Origin: G020348385 sp964538085
GTDB taxonomy: Bacteria > Acidobacteriota > Aminicenantia > Aminicenantales > Aminicenantaceae
Direction: 5' to 3'
NCBI GenBank assembly: GCA_964538085.1
Contig: CAZIDF010000004.1
Coordinates: 200,459 to 264,458, forward strand
Length of the DNA stretch: 64,000 bases
Below, piece by piece: positions 9,630 to 18,564 of this stretch. The translations under genes and the position numbers were made by a program. Within the stretch, counting starts at the first letter, position 1; the number at the start of each line of letters is the position of its first letter. The notes under the pieces were generated by a model. That model ran no database searches. It saw only the letters and a list, made by a program, of their open reading frames with translations, and had not been told where the DNA came from.

Positions 9630-10118
9630 TTAAAATGCGATATTCTGAAGCACGATCCCTAGGAAAAGTCCGAAAACAATGACACTGACTATGATCCAAA
9701 CACGTTTTTTTATGAATGAAGGGTGCAAGAGATATCCGAACACCAACCCGACTCCCGAAATTTCCACAAAATAACCGAGACTTGCCAGAATCAGAAAAAG
9801 AATCGGGAGATCTAAAAACGAGTACCAACCAAAAAAGTTCGACAGAGCGAACAATCCACCCCCGATGGCGCCGAAGACAAGGCCTTTTTTAACATCGCCA
9901 TCTGACTTGAACAGGCGTGCATACAGCCATCCGAACATGAATGTGAGGATCAGAAAACTCAGGTAACCGAAAGGGATCAAGCGGAAAAGTTCATCCTGGG
10001 ATTTGAGTGCCTGATAATGTTGTGCCCAAAAGGAATTGAGGAGAACAGCATGCGTCAGAAAGTCCAGCACCAGGAAGACAAGCCAAGCCAAAAATGTCGT
10101 GAGTACAAATCGCCTCAT
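9630..10118 (-). CDS. four-helix integral membrane protein, unknown function
   Basis: A protein of about 162 residues that is almost entirely membrane-embedded, with helices near residues 5-25, 50-70, 85-130 and 140-160. It has no cysteine pairs or obvious catalytic motifs. I prefer ATG 10118; a GTG at 10124 is possible. The gene begins within 16 nt of the end of the helical repeat-protein gene upstream and stops 10 nt before the GH2 gene, so the three genes probably form one minus-strand operon. I do not recognise the family. Confidence 0.6.
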   Translation of the reverse strand: MRRFVLTTFLAWLVFLVLDFLTHAVLLNSFWAQHYQALKSQDELFRLIPFGYLSFLILTFMFGWLYARLFKSDGDVKKGLVFGAIGGGLFALSNFFGWYSFLDLPILFLILASLGYFVEISGVGLVFGYLLHPSFIKKRVWIIVSVIVFGLFLGIVLQNIAF

Positions 10119-10133
10119 ATTCACTGTTTTGAT

Positions 10134-10862
10134 CTAGGTGAAAATTTTTTCGAGATTCTGGTATTTGGTGTGGAGAGAATCGACGGCCTTTTCGATAGTG
10201 TCGGCATCCTGTGTGGCACAGGCTTTTTTGAGGTTCTCCGAAGCTTCCAGAAGTTCTCCTGCGGCCGCTGTGAACTCGTCTGTTTTTGCCTCCAGTCTCT
10301 TGGGAAGCGTTGCCTTTGTGATGGCTTCTGCTTTCAGGATGAAATCATCGTTCACGGCTTCGATCTTATCGAATTCTTTGTTGGGAAGATATTTGTGGTA
10401 GACCACATACAGGACCTTGTGGAATTCATCGATCTCCTTCAACACCGGCCGAATGAGACGGACCAACATTTCGTATTTGGCATGCAAAACCTCGGCGGCG
10501 TCCAGCAGGGCTTGATCATCCTCAGCGATAGCCGCTTTGTTGTAATCCTCCACTGCCTTTTTCAACTGTTCCAGGCCCTCGTCCCATTTGGCTTGTTTGT
10601 CCCTCAATATGCCCGGGAGTTTTGCTTCGAACACGTTTTTGGCCAGTCGGTTCACCTCCGGAACGTACTCTCGCAGCGCTGCATAATCTTTTTCAGGGTA
10701 AGCTGTGTGCCAGATCGGATAAATGATCTCATGGAATTCGCTGAGCTCTTTTACGCTGCTATCGGTTTCCTCTGCTTGGATAGAGGATGAAGCGGATAGA
10801 CAGATGGGCCCGAGTAAGAGAAAAAAGATCAACAACGGAAAAAGATAAAATATTTTCTTCAT
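10134..10862 (-). CDS. exported helical protein made of two 104-residue repeats with conserved His
   Basis: A 242-residue protein with a signal peptide (1-30) and otherwise all-helical composition. Residues about 41-137 and 145-241 are clear duplicates at an exact offset of 104: EFHxxxYxxxHxYxP at 42-56 recurs at 146-160, AKLP/ATLP recurs, and LHAKYEML at 126-133 recurs as LHTKYQNL at 230-237. His44, His52 and His127 therefore align with His148, His156 and His231. This looks like two four-helix or hemerythrin/cytochrome c'-like bundles, but there is no CxxCH heme motif. Metal or ligand binding in the periplasm is an inference. Strong AAGGAG before the start. Confidence 0.65.
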   Translation of the reverse strand: MKKIFYLFPLLIFFLLLGPICLSASSSIQAEETDSSVKELSEFHEIIYPIWHTAYPEKDYAALREYVPEVNRLAKNVFEAKLPGILRDKQAKWDEGLEQLKKAVEDYNKAAIAEDDQALLDAAEVLHAKYEMLVRLIRPVLKEIDEFHKVLYVVYHKYLPNKEFDKIEAVNDDFILKAEAITKATLPKRLEAKTDEFTAAAGELLEASENLKKACATQDADTIEKAVDSLHTKYQNLEKIFT

Positions 10863-11012
10863 TTGACTCTCCTTTAAGAAAAGAATCGATTCTATAAAAC
10901 AAAGAAATTATACAGGATAACCGCAGGTTGTAAAACCCCTGAAAGTTGTGATCCGTTCGCTGTAGTTTGCAATAGCATCGTATGGTAAAATAATTATCGA
11001 GGAGGGCGAAGC

Positions 11013-12230
11013 ATGAGTCAGAAGATGAAACGAAGAGAGTTCATCGGGAAAACTGCCCTGGGCATGGTTGGGGCTGGACTTTCAATCCCGTTGGCAAAAA
11101 AAACAGTCGCAAGTCAAGAACAACAACCGAAGATTTTGTATAGGACCTTGGGACGGACCGATCTCCGGATCCCGGTCGTCAGCTTTGGTGTGATGAATTC
11201 CGATAGCCCGGATTTGATCAACCGTGCTTTGGACATGGGTATCAATCATCTGGACACCGCCAACGTTTATCTCCGGGGCAACAGCGAGCGGGTTATCGGA
11301 GAGGTAATGGAGAGAAGAGGGGACCGGGACAAGTTTTACGTAGCCACCAAGATGCGTTTTTCCCGGGACACGGACAAAGGCGTTTTTACCCTGAAGGGAA
11401 GCGATAGAGAGCCCGGAGCTACCGAAGAAAATCTGATCAAGCAACTTGAAACAAGCCTCGAACGATTGCGCACGGATTATGTGGACATCCTTTATCTCCA
11501 CAGCTGTTACAGTCCCAAGATGGTGACATTTGAGCCACTGATGAATGCCTTGGTCAAGGTCAAAAAACAGGGAAAGACAAGATTCATCGGAACCTCCACC
11601 CACACAGATGTGGCCAATGTCATTCGTGCCACCACCGATGCCGGGATATACGATGTCGTTCTTGCCGCTTATAATTATGTTCTGGAGGAAAAAGAGGATA
11701 TAAAAAAGGCGATAGCTTATGCCGCCGGCAAAGGAGTGGGATTCGTTGCCATGAAAACCCAGGGAGGCAGACGTTTGCAGCAGGATCCGGATACCGAAAT
11801 AAACAACCAGGCAGCCCTCAAATGGGTGTTGAACGATGAAAATGTGTGCACGACGATACCGGGAATGACCACTTTCGAGCAGCTGGACATGAACATGGGC
11901 GTGATGAACGATTTGACTCTTACAGAACCGGAACTGAAAGACCTCCAGCTGGCTGCATCCCTGCGGGGGACTCTGTTCTGCCAGAACTGTCGCGCCTGTG
12001 TGCCCACATGCCCGAACAATGTCGCTGTTCCCAACCTGATGCGGGCCTACATGTATGCGGCGGGGTATGGGAATTATATTCAAGCCCGGGCGACCATCGC
12101 CGAACTTCCGGGAAACAAGGGATTGGATGTTTGCCGGAAGTGCTCCAACTGCCAGGCCTCCTGCCGACGCGGCATCGACATCGGTTCTCGTGTCAATTCC
12201 TTGATCGCCGAAGGCCTGTATTGGGGCTAG
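11013..12230 (+). CDS. TAT-exported aldo/keto reductase with C-terminal 4Fe-4S ferredoxin domain
   Basis: A 405-residue protein. A twin-arginine-type leader (KRREFIGKTALG...) precedes an aldo/keto reductase TIM barrel from about residue 42 (YRTLGRTDLRIPVVSFG, LDTANVY, ATKM, VDILYLHSC). The C-terminal about 85 residues carry two cysteine clusters, CQNCRACVPTCP and CRKCSNCQASC, typical of a 2[4Fe-4S] ferredoxin-like tail. Such fused reductases are common in anaerobes, and an electron-transfer role is likely. The leader implies folding and cofactor loading in the cytoplasm before export. The GAGGAGGG ribosome site is strong. The gene stops 4 nt from the convergent thioredoxin reductase gene. The substrate is unknown. 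Confidence 0.85.
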   Translation: MSQKMKRREFIGKTALGMVGAGLSIPLAKKTVASQEQQPKILYRTLGRTDLRIPVVSFGVMNSDSPDLINRALDMGINHLDTANVYLRGNSERVIGEVMERRGDRDKFYVATKMRFSRDTDKGVFTLKGSDREPGATEENLIKQLETSLERLRTDYVDILYLHSCYSPKMVTFEPLMNALVKVKKQGKTRFIGTSTHTDVANVIRATTDAGIYDVVLAAYNYVLEEKEDIKKAIAYAAGKGVGFVAMKTQGGRRLQQDPDTEINNQAALKWVLNDENVCTTIPGMTTFEQLDMNMGVMNDLTLTEPELKDLQLAASLRGTLFCQNCRACVPTCPNNVAVPNLMRAYMYAAGYGNYIQARATIAELPGNKGLDVCRKCSNCQASCRRGIDIGSRVNSLIAEGLYWG

Positions 12231-12234
12231 AGAC

Positions 12235-13167
12235 TCACCAATTTTTCCGGATGTAGCTGATGGCCTGGATGGCAGCCACGCACCCTTCACCCACGGCTGA
12301 GGCTATCTGAAGTCCGCCGCAAGTGACATCCCCGGCAGCGAATACACCCTCCAGGTTTGTTTTTTGGAGCCGGTCTACCTTGATGCACTGCCTGTGGTCG
12401 AGCTCTACTCCGGCTTTGGCGAAAAGCGATGTGGAAGGAATTTCTCTAAAAATGAAGATAGCCGGAACATCCAGCTCTTCTACCTTTCCTTCGGTTTCCA
12501 CGATCACCTTTTTTACCCGGTGATCCCCTTCGATCGATTTGATTTGGGTTTTTTTGAGGACAGGAATCCCCTTTGCACTGATTTCCTTTAAAAGATCTTC
12601 TGACACCTTGAGTTCTGGTTCACCCGGGATCCAGCGCACATCGCTTTCCAATCCTTTGAGAGCCAGGACATCTTCGGCTGCCTCGTCTGAATTGCCCAAA
12701 GCCACGACGGTTTGTCCCCGGAACAGGGGGCCGTCACATGTGGCACAGTAGCTCACACCCATGCCCATCAACCGCTCTTCTCCAGGGACCATCCTGGATT
12801 TGGAAAGGCCCCGGCCCGAAGCGATGATGACCGCTTTGGCCTCGATCAAAGAATCCTTTGTCGTCACGTATTTGGGATCTGTGGACAGGCTGAAATTGAT
12901 GGCGTCGCCAGTCATGATTTGCGCGCCGAAATGTTCGGCGTGGTCCCGCATTTTATTCAGCAACTCCTGGCTGTCAATGGAAATGAATCCGGGATAGTTT
13001 TCCAGCTTGTATCCGATGGACAAACGGGATGCTGCTCTACCTTCCAGTATCAAGGCTTTTCTTCCGGCGCGTGCGGCATACAACCCAGCGGTCAAACCAG
13101 CCGGTCCGCTCCCGATTATCACGATCTCTGTGGTTACGGTGGTTACCGTGGGGGACGTGTCAGCCAT
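12235..13167 (-). CDS. thioredoxin reductase-like FAD/NAD(P)H disulfide oxidoreductase
   Basis: A 310-residue, low-molecular-weight thioredoxin reductase type enzyme. It has an N-terminal FAD-binding GSGPAGLTAGLYAARAG, the redox-active CATC (Cys141-Cys144) followed by DGPLFRG, a second nucleotide-binding stretch (VVALGNSDEAAEDVLAL) and the C-terminal GVFAAGDV motif. It would pass electrons to thioredoxin-fold partners in the cytoplasm. The NAD(P) segment has GNSDEA rather than the usual GGGDSA, so coenzyme preference or partner may differ from classic TrxB. TAGGAGA precedes the ATG. The upstream same-strand neighbour is a small lipoprotein gene. Confidence 0.8.
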   Translation of the reverse strand: MADTSPTVTTVTTEIVIIGSGPAGLTAGLYAARAGRKALILEGRAASRLSIGYKLENYPGFISIDSQELLNKMRDHAEHFGAQIMTGDAINFSLSTDPKYVTTKDSLIEAKAVIIASGRGLSKSRMVPGEERLMGMGVSYCATCDGPLFRGQTVVALGNSDEAAEDVLALKGLESDVRWIPGEPELKVSEDLLKEISAKGIPVLKKTQIKSIEGDHRVKKVIVETEGKVEELDVPAIFIFREIPSTSLFAKAGVELDHRQCIKVDRLQKTNLEGVFAAGDVTCGGLQIASAVGEGCVAAIQAISYIRKNW

Positions 13168-13242
13168 GCTATTCTCCTATAGCTGCAAAAGGCAAAAAAT
13201 ATTATATCTGAAGTGAAAGGGATTGTCTCCATTTTGAGGGGC

Positions 13243-13761
13243 TCATTTTTCCGAAAAAATCTTTTTAAGGATGGACAAGGACTCGGGAAACAATTCCTCG
13301 ACCCCGATGTGTTCCCATTCGGCATAGCGGATCAGCCATCTGCCCTGCTTTTCGATCAGCTCGATCTGAAACCTGTAGTTGTCGGTGGACAGAGGCACCA
13401 ATTTGCGGAAAGCTTTAGCCGCCCCGCTGGAAACAGCCGCATCCGTTCGGATAGTCGCTTTGCCAAGATCTATCCCATCGATCCGTGTGCCGAGCAAATG
13501 GACAACGATTCCCCTGAACTCACGGAAATAGGTCTGAACCATGTCCTTTGTCTGGATTTTGTCCCGTCCCCGGTAATCGGAGTAATCATCGGAGAGAATG
13601 TCCAAAAGACCCGAGAGTTCTTTTTTTTCGATGAGTTGGCCCGCCTCCTTCATCAGTTCCCGGACTCGATCTTCATCCGTTTTTGGCCCGCATGCGACCA
13701 AAAGGAAAAAGCAAAGTGTGATCAGTACAGGAAAAGTTTTCGCGGGAGATTTTTTGGTCAT
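13243..13761 (-). CDS. lipoprotein with NTF2-like fold, unknown function
   Basis: A protein of about 172 residues starting at ATG 13759-13761, chosen because the sequence then opens directly with a lipoprotein signal (KTFPVLITLCFFLLVACG); a longer in-frame start at 13827 would add 22 residues before that signal. The mature part has an N-terminal helix pair followed by DILSDDYSDYRGRDKIQ and beta strands (YRFQIELIEKQGRWLIRYAEW), resembling SnoaL/NTF2-like domains. No catalytic residues are evident. It is in tandem with the thioredoxin reductase gene (76 nt apart). Confidence 0.6.
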   Translation of the reverse strand: MTKKSPAKTFPVLITLCFFLLVACGPKTDEDRVRELMKEAGQLIEKKELSGLLDILSDDYSDYRGRDKIQTKDMVQTYFREFRGIVVHLLGTRIDGIDLGKATIRTDAAVSSGAAKAFRKLVPLSTDNYRFQIELIEKQGRWLIRYAEWEHIGVEELFPESLSILKKIFSEK

Positions 13762-13809
13762 GGCTCTATCAAAGTTTAATGAATTTCCCCCAAAAAAAGA
13801 AGGGGGAAA

Positions 13810-13839
13810 TTGACAGCGAAAAAACATATCGAGTAAACT
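13810..13839 (+). promoter_or_regulatory. sigma-70-type promoter for the SYLF gene
   Basis: TTGACA (13810-13815), an 18-nt spacer and TAAACT (13834-13839) lie about 40 nt upstream of the SYLF gene start on the plus strand. The -35 is perfect and the -10 is a 4/6 match. Confidence 0.4.
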
Positions 13840-13880
13840 TTGTTTGAAAGGTATCCGTATTCCTTTTGGGAGGTATGTGC

Positions 13881-14600
13881 ATGTTGAAAAAACTGGCCGT
13901 ATGCATTTCTGTTTCGATTTTTTGCCTTGTCATGGCGTTTCAAATAGAGGGAGTTCAGGACAGGAGGAAATCCATAACTTCGGAGTTGGAGAAGGTGAAC
14001 GATGCCATCGAGGTCATCGAAGAAATGATCGAGATCCCTGAAGAGGGGATTCCAGAATCCCTGTTGAGCAAGGCCTACGGCATCGCTATCCTCCCAAAGG
14101 TGGTCAAAGCGGCCTGGATTGTCGGGGGTCGTTTGGGAAAAGGAGTTCTTCTGGTCCGTGACGAAGGCGGCCGATGGGGAAATCCCTGTTTTGTCCGGAT
14201 CGCCGGAGGAAGTATAGGGTGGCAGATCGGGATCCAGTCGGCCGATATCATCCTGGTTTTCAAGCGGAAAAAGAGCATAGAATCGATCACCGAAGGCAAG
14301 ATCACCCTAGGTGCTGATGCGGCTGTGGCTGTCGGTCCTTTGGGCCGTCGGGCTGAAGTGAGCACGGATATCGAATTCGAAGCAGAAATTTATTCCTACT
14401 CCAAAAGCCGGGGATTGTTTGCCGGTATATCTGTCGAGGGATCGGTGATCCAGATCGACGAGGATGCCAATGCTAATTTTTATGACCTGGACTATCTCAG
14501 TGCCCATGATATTTTATTCGGAGGGAAAAGGTTGAATGTTCCGGCGGTGGCGAAAAAGCTCAAGGAGACCTTGACCGAATACACCAGCACGAAAATCTGA
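13881..14600 (+). CDS. SYLF (Ysc84/DUF500) lipid-binding domain protein
   Basis: A protein of about 239 residues with a signal peptide (LKKLAVCISVSIFCLVMAF). It is followed by a full SYLF domain: KAYGIAILPKVVKAAWIVGG, GKGVLLVRDEGGRWGNPCFV, then AGGSIGWQIGIQSADIILVF, and the C-terminal GLFAGISVEGSVIQID. SYLF domains bind phosphoinositides or other acidic lipids; bacterial exported versions are widespread with no settled role. I place the start at ATG 13881, 7 nt after GGGAGG; in-frame starts at 13866 (TTG) and 13875 (ATG) are possible. A single-gene unit with its own promoter. Confidence 0.8.
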   Translation: MLKKLAVCISVSIFCLVMAFQIEGVQDRRKSITSELEKVNDAIEVIEEMIEIPEEGIPESLLSKAYGIAILPKVVKAAWIVGGRLGKGVLLVRDEGGRWGNPCFVRIAGGSIGWQIGIQSADIILVFKRKKSIESITEGKITLGADAAVAVGPLGRRAEVSTDIEFEAEIYSYSKSRGLFAGISVEGSVIQIDEDANANFYDLDYLSAHDILFGGKRLNVPAVAKKLKETLTEYTSTKI

Positions 14601-14648
14601 ATTTGCCATTGGATATACCTTACCTCCTCGTCGTCCGACATCATCGGA

Positions 14649-14696
14649 TTCCCTCGAAGAACGACTCGTGAAGGCTAAATCTTCAATGTCGCTTCA
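14649..14696. repeat. dispersed repeat, copy 1 (with 39067-39126)
   Basis: TTCCCTCGAAGAACG (14649-14663) and CTTCAATGTCGCTTCA (14681-14696) recur in the same order and orientation at 39067-39081 and 39110-39126, the latter with one inserted base. Both copies are intergenic and just beyond gene ends. They may be degraded members of a repeat family. Confidence 0.4.
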
Positions 14697-14732
14697 GACA
14701 TACTTAATAGCAAAAGATGGAGATTTGAAAGC

Positions 14733-16307
14733 TTACCAGCGGTCTGTGCGGAAGGGAGAAGCAGGGAGTCCTTCCTTGTTGCCGAGATTAGGGGTGGCCA
14801 GCTGGTGCCAGCCGAACCGGACCGCCACGGGCTCAGATATTCTTTCATTCCACACGAGAACCGCATCGCCGCTGATTTTTGCCCTGGCTTTGGCAAAGGT
14901 CCTATCTTGGCCCGCAATTTCAAACCAGGACAAAGGCTGATCGTCCAGCGAAATAAGGCCGCTTCCCACATGATCGAACTGGATGCGGATTTTGTTCCCT
15001 TCGATAGACATGGACCGATACAAAGGCCCAGAATATACCAGGTCCTTCTGACCATAAGTTTTGGCCAGAGCCCACAGTGAAAGCCGGTAACCCACATCCT
15101 TTTTGTTCCTCGGATGGATATCATACAGGTCGGCGATATCGGTCGTGACGGCCATCCCTGTGTTCGGAATTCTAAGGGCTTGTGATTGTGCTTCCCATAT
15201 GAGCGGAAGACGGTAAAAGTCCAGGGTGTCGCTTTCCTCATCATCGATGGAGTATCCATAATTGAATGGAGCGAGCTGGACATAATAAAAGGGAAAATCT
15301 CCCAATCCCCAGACGCTCCGCCATCCATTGATCAGGGCGCCCATCTTTTGGGCGTATATGGGCCCATCATTGCGGTTGGCTTCTCCTTGGTACCAGATGG
15401 CTCCCCTTATGGCAAACCGGATAAGCGGGTGGACCATGGCATTGTACAAAGCTGTGGGTGCTTGTGGATCATGATGGGAGTGGAGAGGCATCTCCGGTTG
15501 AGGAGGGATCCTTCTTCCTTCGGAGAGTGCCGATTCATACGCACTTAGCCAGCTCTTTAATTCGGGGTAGTATTCCTTCATTTCTGTTCTGTATTCTTCG
15601 TCCGCCGATTTCATTTTTTCTAGAATGTCCTGAAGTTCTGGGATAGATTGAAACCCTACAATCGGGGTCCAAGGCTCGATCCGGGTGCCTCCCCAACGGG
15701 TGCTGATCAACCCTATAGGGACTCCCAGCTTTTGATGAAGTTCAAGCCCGAAGTAATAGGCGACCGCTGAAAAATCCCGTATGGTTTCCGGTGAGCAGAT
15801 CTCCCATTCTGCTTCCACATCCTCAAGGGGGTGTTCTGAGACCTTTCGGGGAACATGAAACAGGCGGATTTTTGGGAAATCGGCCCGTCGGATTTCAGGC
15901 GTGGGGCTATAAATTCTCCGCATTTCCCATTCCATATTGGACTGTCCGGAACAGACCCAGACCTCGCCGATCTGGATATCGCATAGCACGACCGGTTGAC
16001 TCTGGGTGCCGGTTATGGACATGTCATATGCCCCCTCGCTCGCTTTTGTGGCCTCCAATACAATCTCCCAGAGGCCGTCTTTTCCCACCGTGGTCTGGCC
16101 GCGTTGGTCCTTGAACACAACGGAGATGACTTCTCCCGGTTCGGCCCATCCCCAGACCTTGAGGGGCTTGTCCTGCTGGAGCACCATGTGATCGTTGAGG
16201 ACAGACGGGAGTTTGATATCGGCCGTTAGATGGGGGCCAAAGAGAAAAGATCCGACAACCAAAAAAACGCAGTATCTTAATCCTTTAGATTTTTTAATCC
16301 TTTCCAT
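14733..16307 (-). CDS. sialate O-acetylesterase family (SGNH) exported esterase
   Basis: A protein of about 524 residues. After a signal sequence it opens with LPSVLNDHMVLQQDKPLKVWGWAEPGE, the standard N-terminus of sialate 9-O-acetylesterases. This is followed by the SGNH block I motif GEVWVCSGQSNMEW with the nucleophile Ser, the GTRIEPW block, and IWYQGEANR. The DLYDIHPRNK stretch near the C-terminus carries the DxxH catalytic pair. The enzyme removes acetyl esters from sialic acid or other sugars and fits the nearby GH2 and GH109 enzymes. Start set at ATG 16305-16307, downstream of GGAGAGGGAG; an upstream in-frame start at 16343 adds 12 residues and is less likely. Confidence 0.85.
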   Translation of the reverse strand: MERIKKSKGLRYCVFLVVGSFLFGPHLTADIKLPSVLNDHMVLQQDKPLKVWGWAEPGEVISVVFKDQRGQTTVGKDGLWEIVLEATKASEGAYDMSITGTQSQPVVLCDIQIGEVWVCSGQSNMEWEMRRIYSPTPEIRRADFPKIRLFHVPRKVSEHPLEDVEAEWEICSPETIRDFSAVAYYFGLELHQKLGVPIGLISTRWGGTRIEPWTPIVGFQSIPELQDILEKMKSADEEYRTEMKEYYPELKSWLSAYESALSEGRRIPPQPEMPLHSHHDPQAPTALYNAMVHPLIRFAIRGAIWYQGEANRNDGPIYAQKMGALINGWRSVWGLGDFPFYYVQLAPFNYGYSIDDEESDTLDFYRLPLIWEAQSQALRIPNTGMAVTTDIADLYDIHPRNKKDVGYRLSLWALAKTYGQKDLVYSGPLYRSMSIEGNKIRIQFDHVGSGLISLDDQPLSWFEIAGQDRTFAKARAKISGDAVLVWNERISEPVAVRFGWHQLATPNLGNKEGLPASPFRTDRW

Positions 16308-16402
16308 CGATTTTTCTCCCTCTCCAGGTTTTTTCGAAAACATGTTCCTTTCATTTAAAACGAATGAAACGAAAATAGCAATTGGATTATAATGGGAGCC
16401 CT

Positions 16403-17527
16403 ATGGCAAAGATCCACCTCATCAATTTCTGCCGGAAACTCACGGTGAACACCCTTTTTTTTCTCGTTCCCCTTCACCTGCTTAAGATCGGTTTGACCGG
16501 TTGGCAAATCGGAACGGTGGTTTCCTTTTATGGCATCGCTCCCCTTATCTTTTCTTTTCCCGTGGGATGGATCAATGACCATCTCTCGATCAGAAGGATC
16601 ATCCAGGGAGCCCTCACGCTCCTTTGTGTTTTGTTCCTGTTATTGGCCTTCGTGAATAATTTTTATATTCTCTGTTGCGTTTTCCTTTTCCTGGGGATCG
16701 CGAACAATGCCCTGGATGTTTCCCTCAACAGCCTGTACTACAAAGATGATGCCCGCCTCGACCTCAACAAAAAATATGGAACCCTGGCTTTCTGGCTGGC
16801 CCTGGGCACGGCGACCGGAACGATATCCGGTGGAACTCTGGTGTATTTTGCCGACTTTCGTCTTCTCTTTTTTGTCTACTCAGCCTTTCTCCTCGTCGTC
16901 TTGTCTTTCACCCGGGAAGTCGGGAAAGAAAAGTTCAATGTCGTTGCCTTGAAACAGTACCGGCTGGATCTTATCAACAGGAAAACGATCCTTTTTTCCA
17001 TCCTGATCTTCGTTCTGGCCCTTCATTGGGGTGTGGAAGGGACGGTCTACAGTCCTTTTTTGAAGACTTATTTCAATCTGAACGATCTTCAACTTTCCCT
17101 CTACATTTCCATCTCGCTTTTTTTCCTGGCCTTTTCCGGCCTGGCGATCGCCTTTTTGCGCTTCGATGCCCGGCTCAATCAAAAGATCTTTCTTTTTGCT
17201 CTTTTTATTTCCGGATCGGGACAAATCCTCATGATCAATCCCAATGTTTATGCCTCCCTTTTTTTTCGCATCATCCATGAAATCGGAGATGGGTTGATGG
17301 GGGCATTGATATTTTTATTCATTTCCCGGTTGTTCCAGAAGGAGAGCATCGGAGGGAGCTCGGGCATTCTTCTGGCTATGATGACGCTGGGGCATATGCT
17401 GGGTGCGCAGATTTTTGCGCCGATAGGCTATAAGCTGGGATTGTCCTATCCTTTTATCATCTCCGGGTTTCTCCTCATCGCCAATTCCCTGTACGGTTAT
17501 TTTGTTTTCAAGAAAATTCCCTATTAA
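16403..17527 (+). CDS. MFS transporter
   Basis: A protein of about 374 residues with 11-12 predicted membrane helices spread evenly. The typical MFS loop between helices 2 and 3 is present in altered form (GWINDHLSIRRII). I start at ATG 16403, 4 nt after GGGAG; a TTG at 16382 is in frame. Substrate cannot be deduced. The gene is divergent from the sialate O-acetylesterase gene, so it could import the released sugar, but that is only positional inference. A tandem of ATTAAATAAGTT follows the stop. Confidence 0.75.
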   Translation: MAKIHLINFCRKLTVNTLFFLVPLHLLKIGLTGWQIGTVVSFYGIAPLIFSFPVGWINDHLSIRRIIQGALTLLCVLFLLLAFVNNFYILCCVFLFLGIANNALDVSLNSLYYKDDARLDLNKKYGTLAFWLALGTATGTISGGTLVYFADFRLLFFVYSAFLLVVLSFTREVGKEKFNVVALKQYRLDLINRKTILFSILIFVLALHWGVEGTVYSPFLKTYFNLNDLQLSLYISISLFFLAFSGLAIAFLRFDARLNQKIFLFALFISGSGQILMINPNVYASLFFRIIHEIGDGLMGALIFLFISRLFQKESIGGSSGILLAMMTLGHMLGAQIFAPIGYKLGLSYPFIISGFLLIANSLYGYFVFKKIPY

Positions 17528-17625
17528 ATAAGTTATTAAATAAGTTGCTTGGCTGTGATAAGCTATAGAAATTAAACAAAATAAAAAATATAATCGCTGT
17601 TTATGATGCTTAGAGGTGTTATTTA

Positions 17626-18534
17626 ATGGGGAAAAACGTTATTTTAAGGAAAATTGTGGTCGGGATTTCTGTTCTGGGTGCTGTTGCGGGATTTTTAGGC
17701 AGCTTAGAAAAGCTGCCAATAAGCTGGGCAGAAAAGTTGGAATACAGACAGGATGAAGTATTTCCGATAAAGCTGCGAATAAACTCCATTCCTCTGGTCG
17801 AGGTCAAAGTCAACGATTCTCCCCTGTGGGTGATATTCGACACAGGTTGCAGCACCGGTTTCAGTTTGACATCCGCTGTCGAAGGAAAGATCGAACACAA
17901 AGTCACAGGAAAGTCGGTAGAAAGGAATCCTGATGGGTCATACAGAGGGGAAACAACGCTTGCGATGATCGATTCTATCGAGGTCTTCGGGCAAAAGTAT
18001 GCATCAGTGGAAACGTCTATTTCTGATTGGCGTATCTTTTCGACTGCGAAATTCAACGGATTGTTGGGGCTCAAATATTTCAAGGCTAAAAGGGTAACCC
18101 TCGATTATAAAAAAAAGAAAATCGGGATTACGGATAGGCCTCTTGTGTATGCCACTATTAGGGATTTCTCTGGGGCGGCAGTTCCTCTATTGGAGGCCTC
18201 AGGGAGCCAGGCTGACCTGGTCTATGTGTTAGGCCGGGTAAAAGGGCGACCCACAGTGATTTACTTGGACACAGGGAGCAGCGCTTCATTTATCGACCCG
18301 AGCATGTTGGAGGCGGGTGAGGTCAAAGATGGGAAAAGGCATTTGATCGCCGAGAATATCGAGATGTCGATAGGCGATTTTTCATTCACCGTAAAACGAC
18401 TCCGGGTGCAGGAACAAAAAAGAGGGGCAAACTTTGAATACCCTCAGACCGTCAAGCTCGGATCGGACGTTATCAGGGGGTTCCTGTTCACGGTCGACAA
18501 AATTTCAGGTCGGTTATTCTTGGCCAATAACTGA
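17626..18534 (+). CDS. exported two-lobed retropepsin-like aspartyl protease
   Basis: A 302-residue protein. An N-terminal hydrophobic stretch (9-25) is a signal or anchor. Two halves each hold an aspartic-protease signature: WVIFDTGCSTG with DTG at 72-74 and VIYLDTGSSAS with DTG at 215-217. Each is followed by the hydrophobic-hydrophobic-Gly element (FNGLLGLKYF near 143-152; TVKLGSDVIRG near the C-terminus). Most bacterial retropepsin-like proteins have one DTG lobe and dimerise; this one appears to be a covalent pseudo-dimer. The target is unknown. ATG 17626 follows GAGGTG. Confidence 0.7.
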   Translation: MGKNVILRKIVVGISVLGAVAGFLGSLEKLPISWAEKLEYRQDEVFPIKLRINSIPLVEVKVNDSPLWVIFDTGCSTGFSLTSAVEGKIEHKVTGKSVERNPDGSYRGETTLAMIDSIEVFGQKYASVETSISDWRIFSTAKFNGLLGLKYFKAKRVTLDYKKKKIGITDRPLVYATIRDFSGAAVPLLEASGSQADLVYVLGRVKGRPTVIYLDTGSSASFIDPSMLEAGEVKDGKRHLIAENIEMSIGDFSFTVKRLRVQEQKRGANFEYPQTVKLGSDVIRGFLFTVDKISGRLFLANN

Positions 18535-18564
18535 ATATCAAAGTCCATTCATTTTTTTCCTCTT

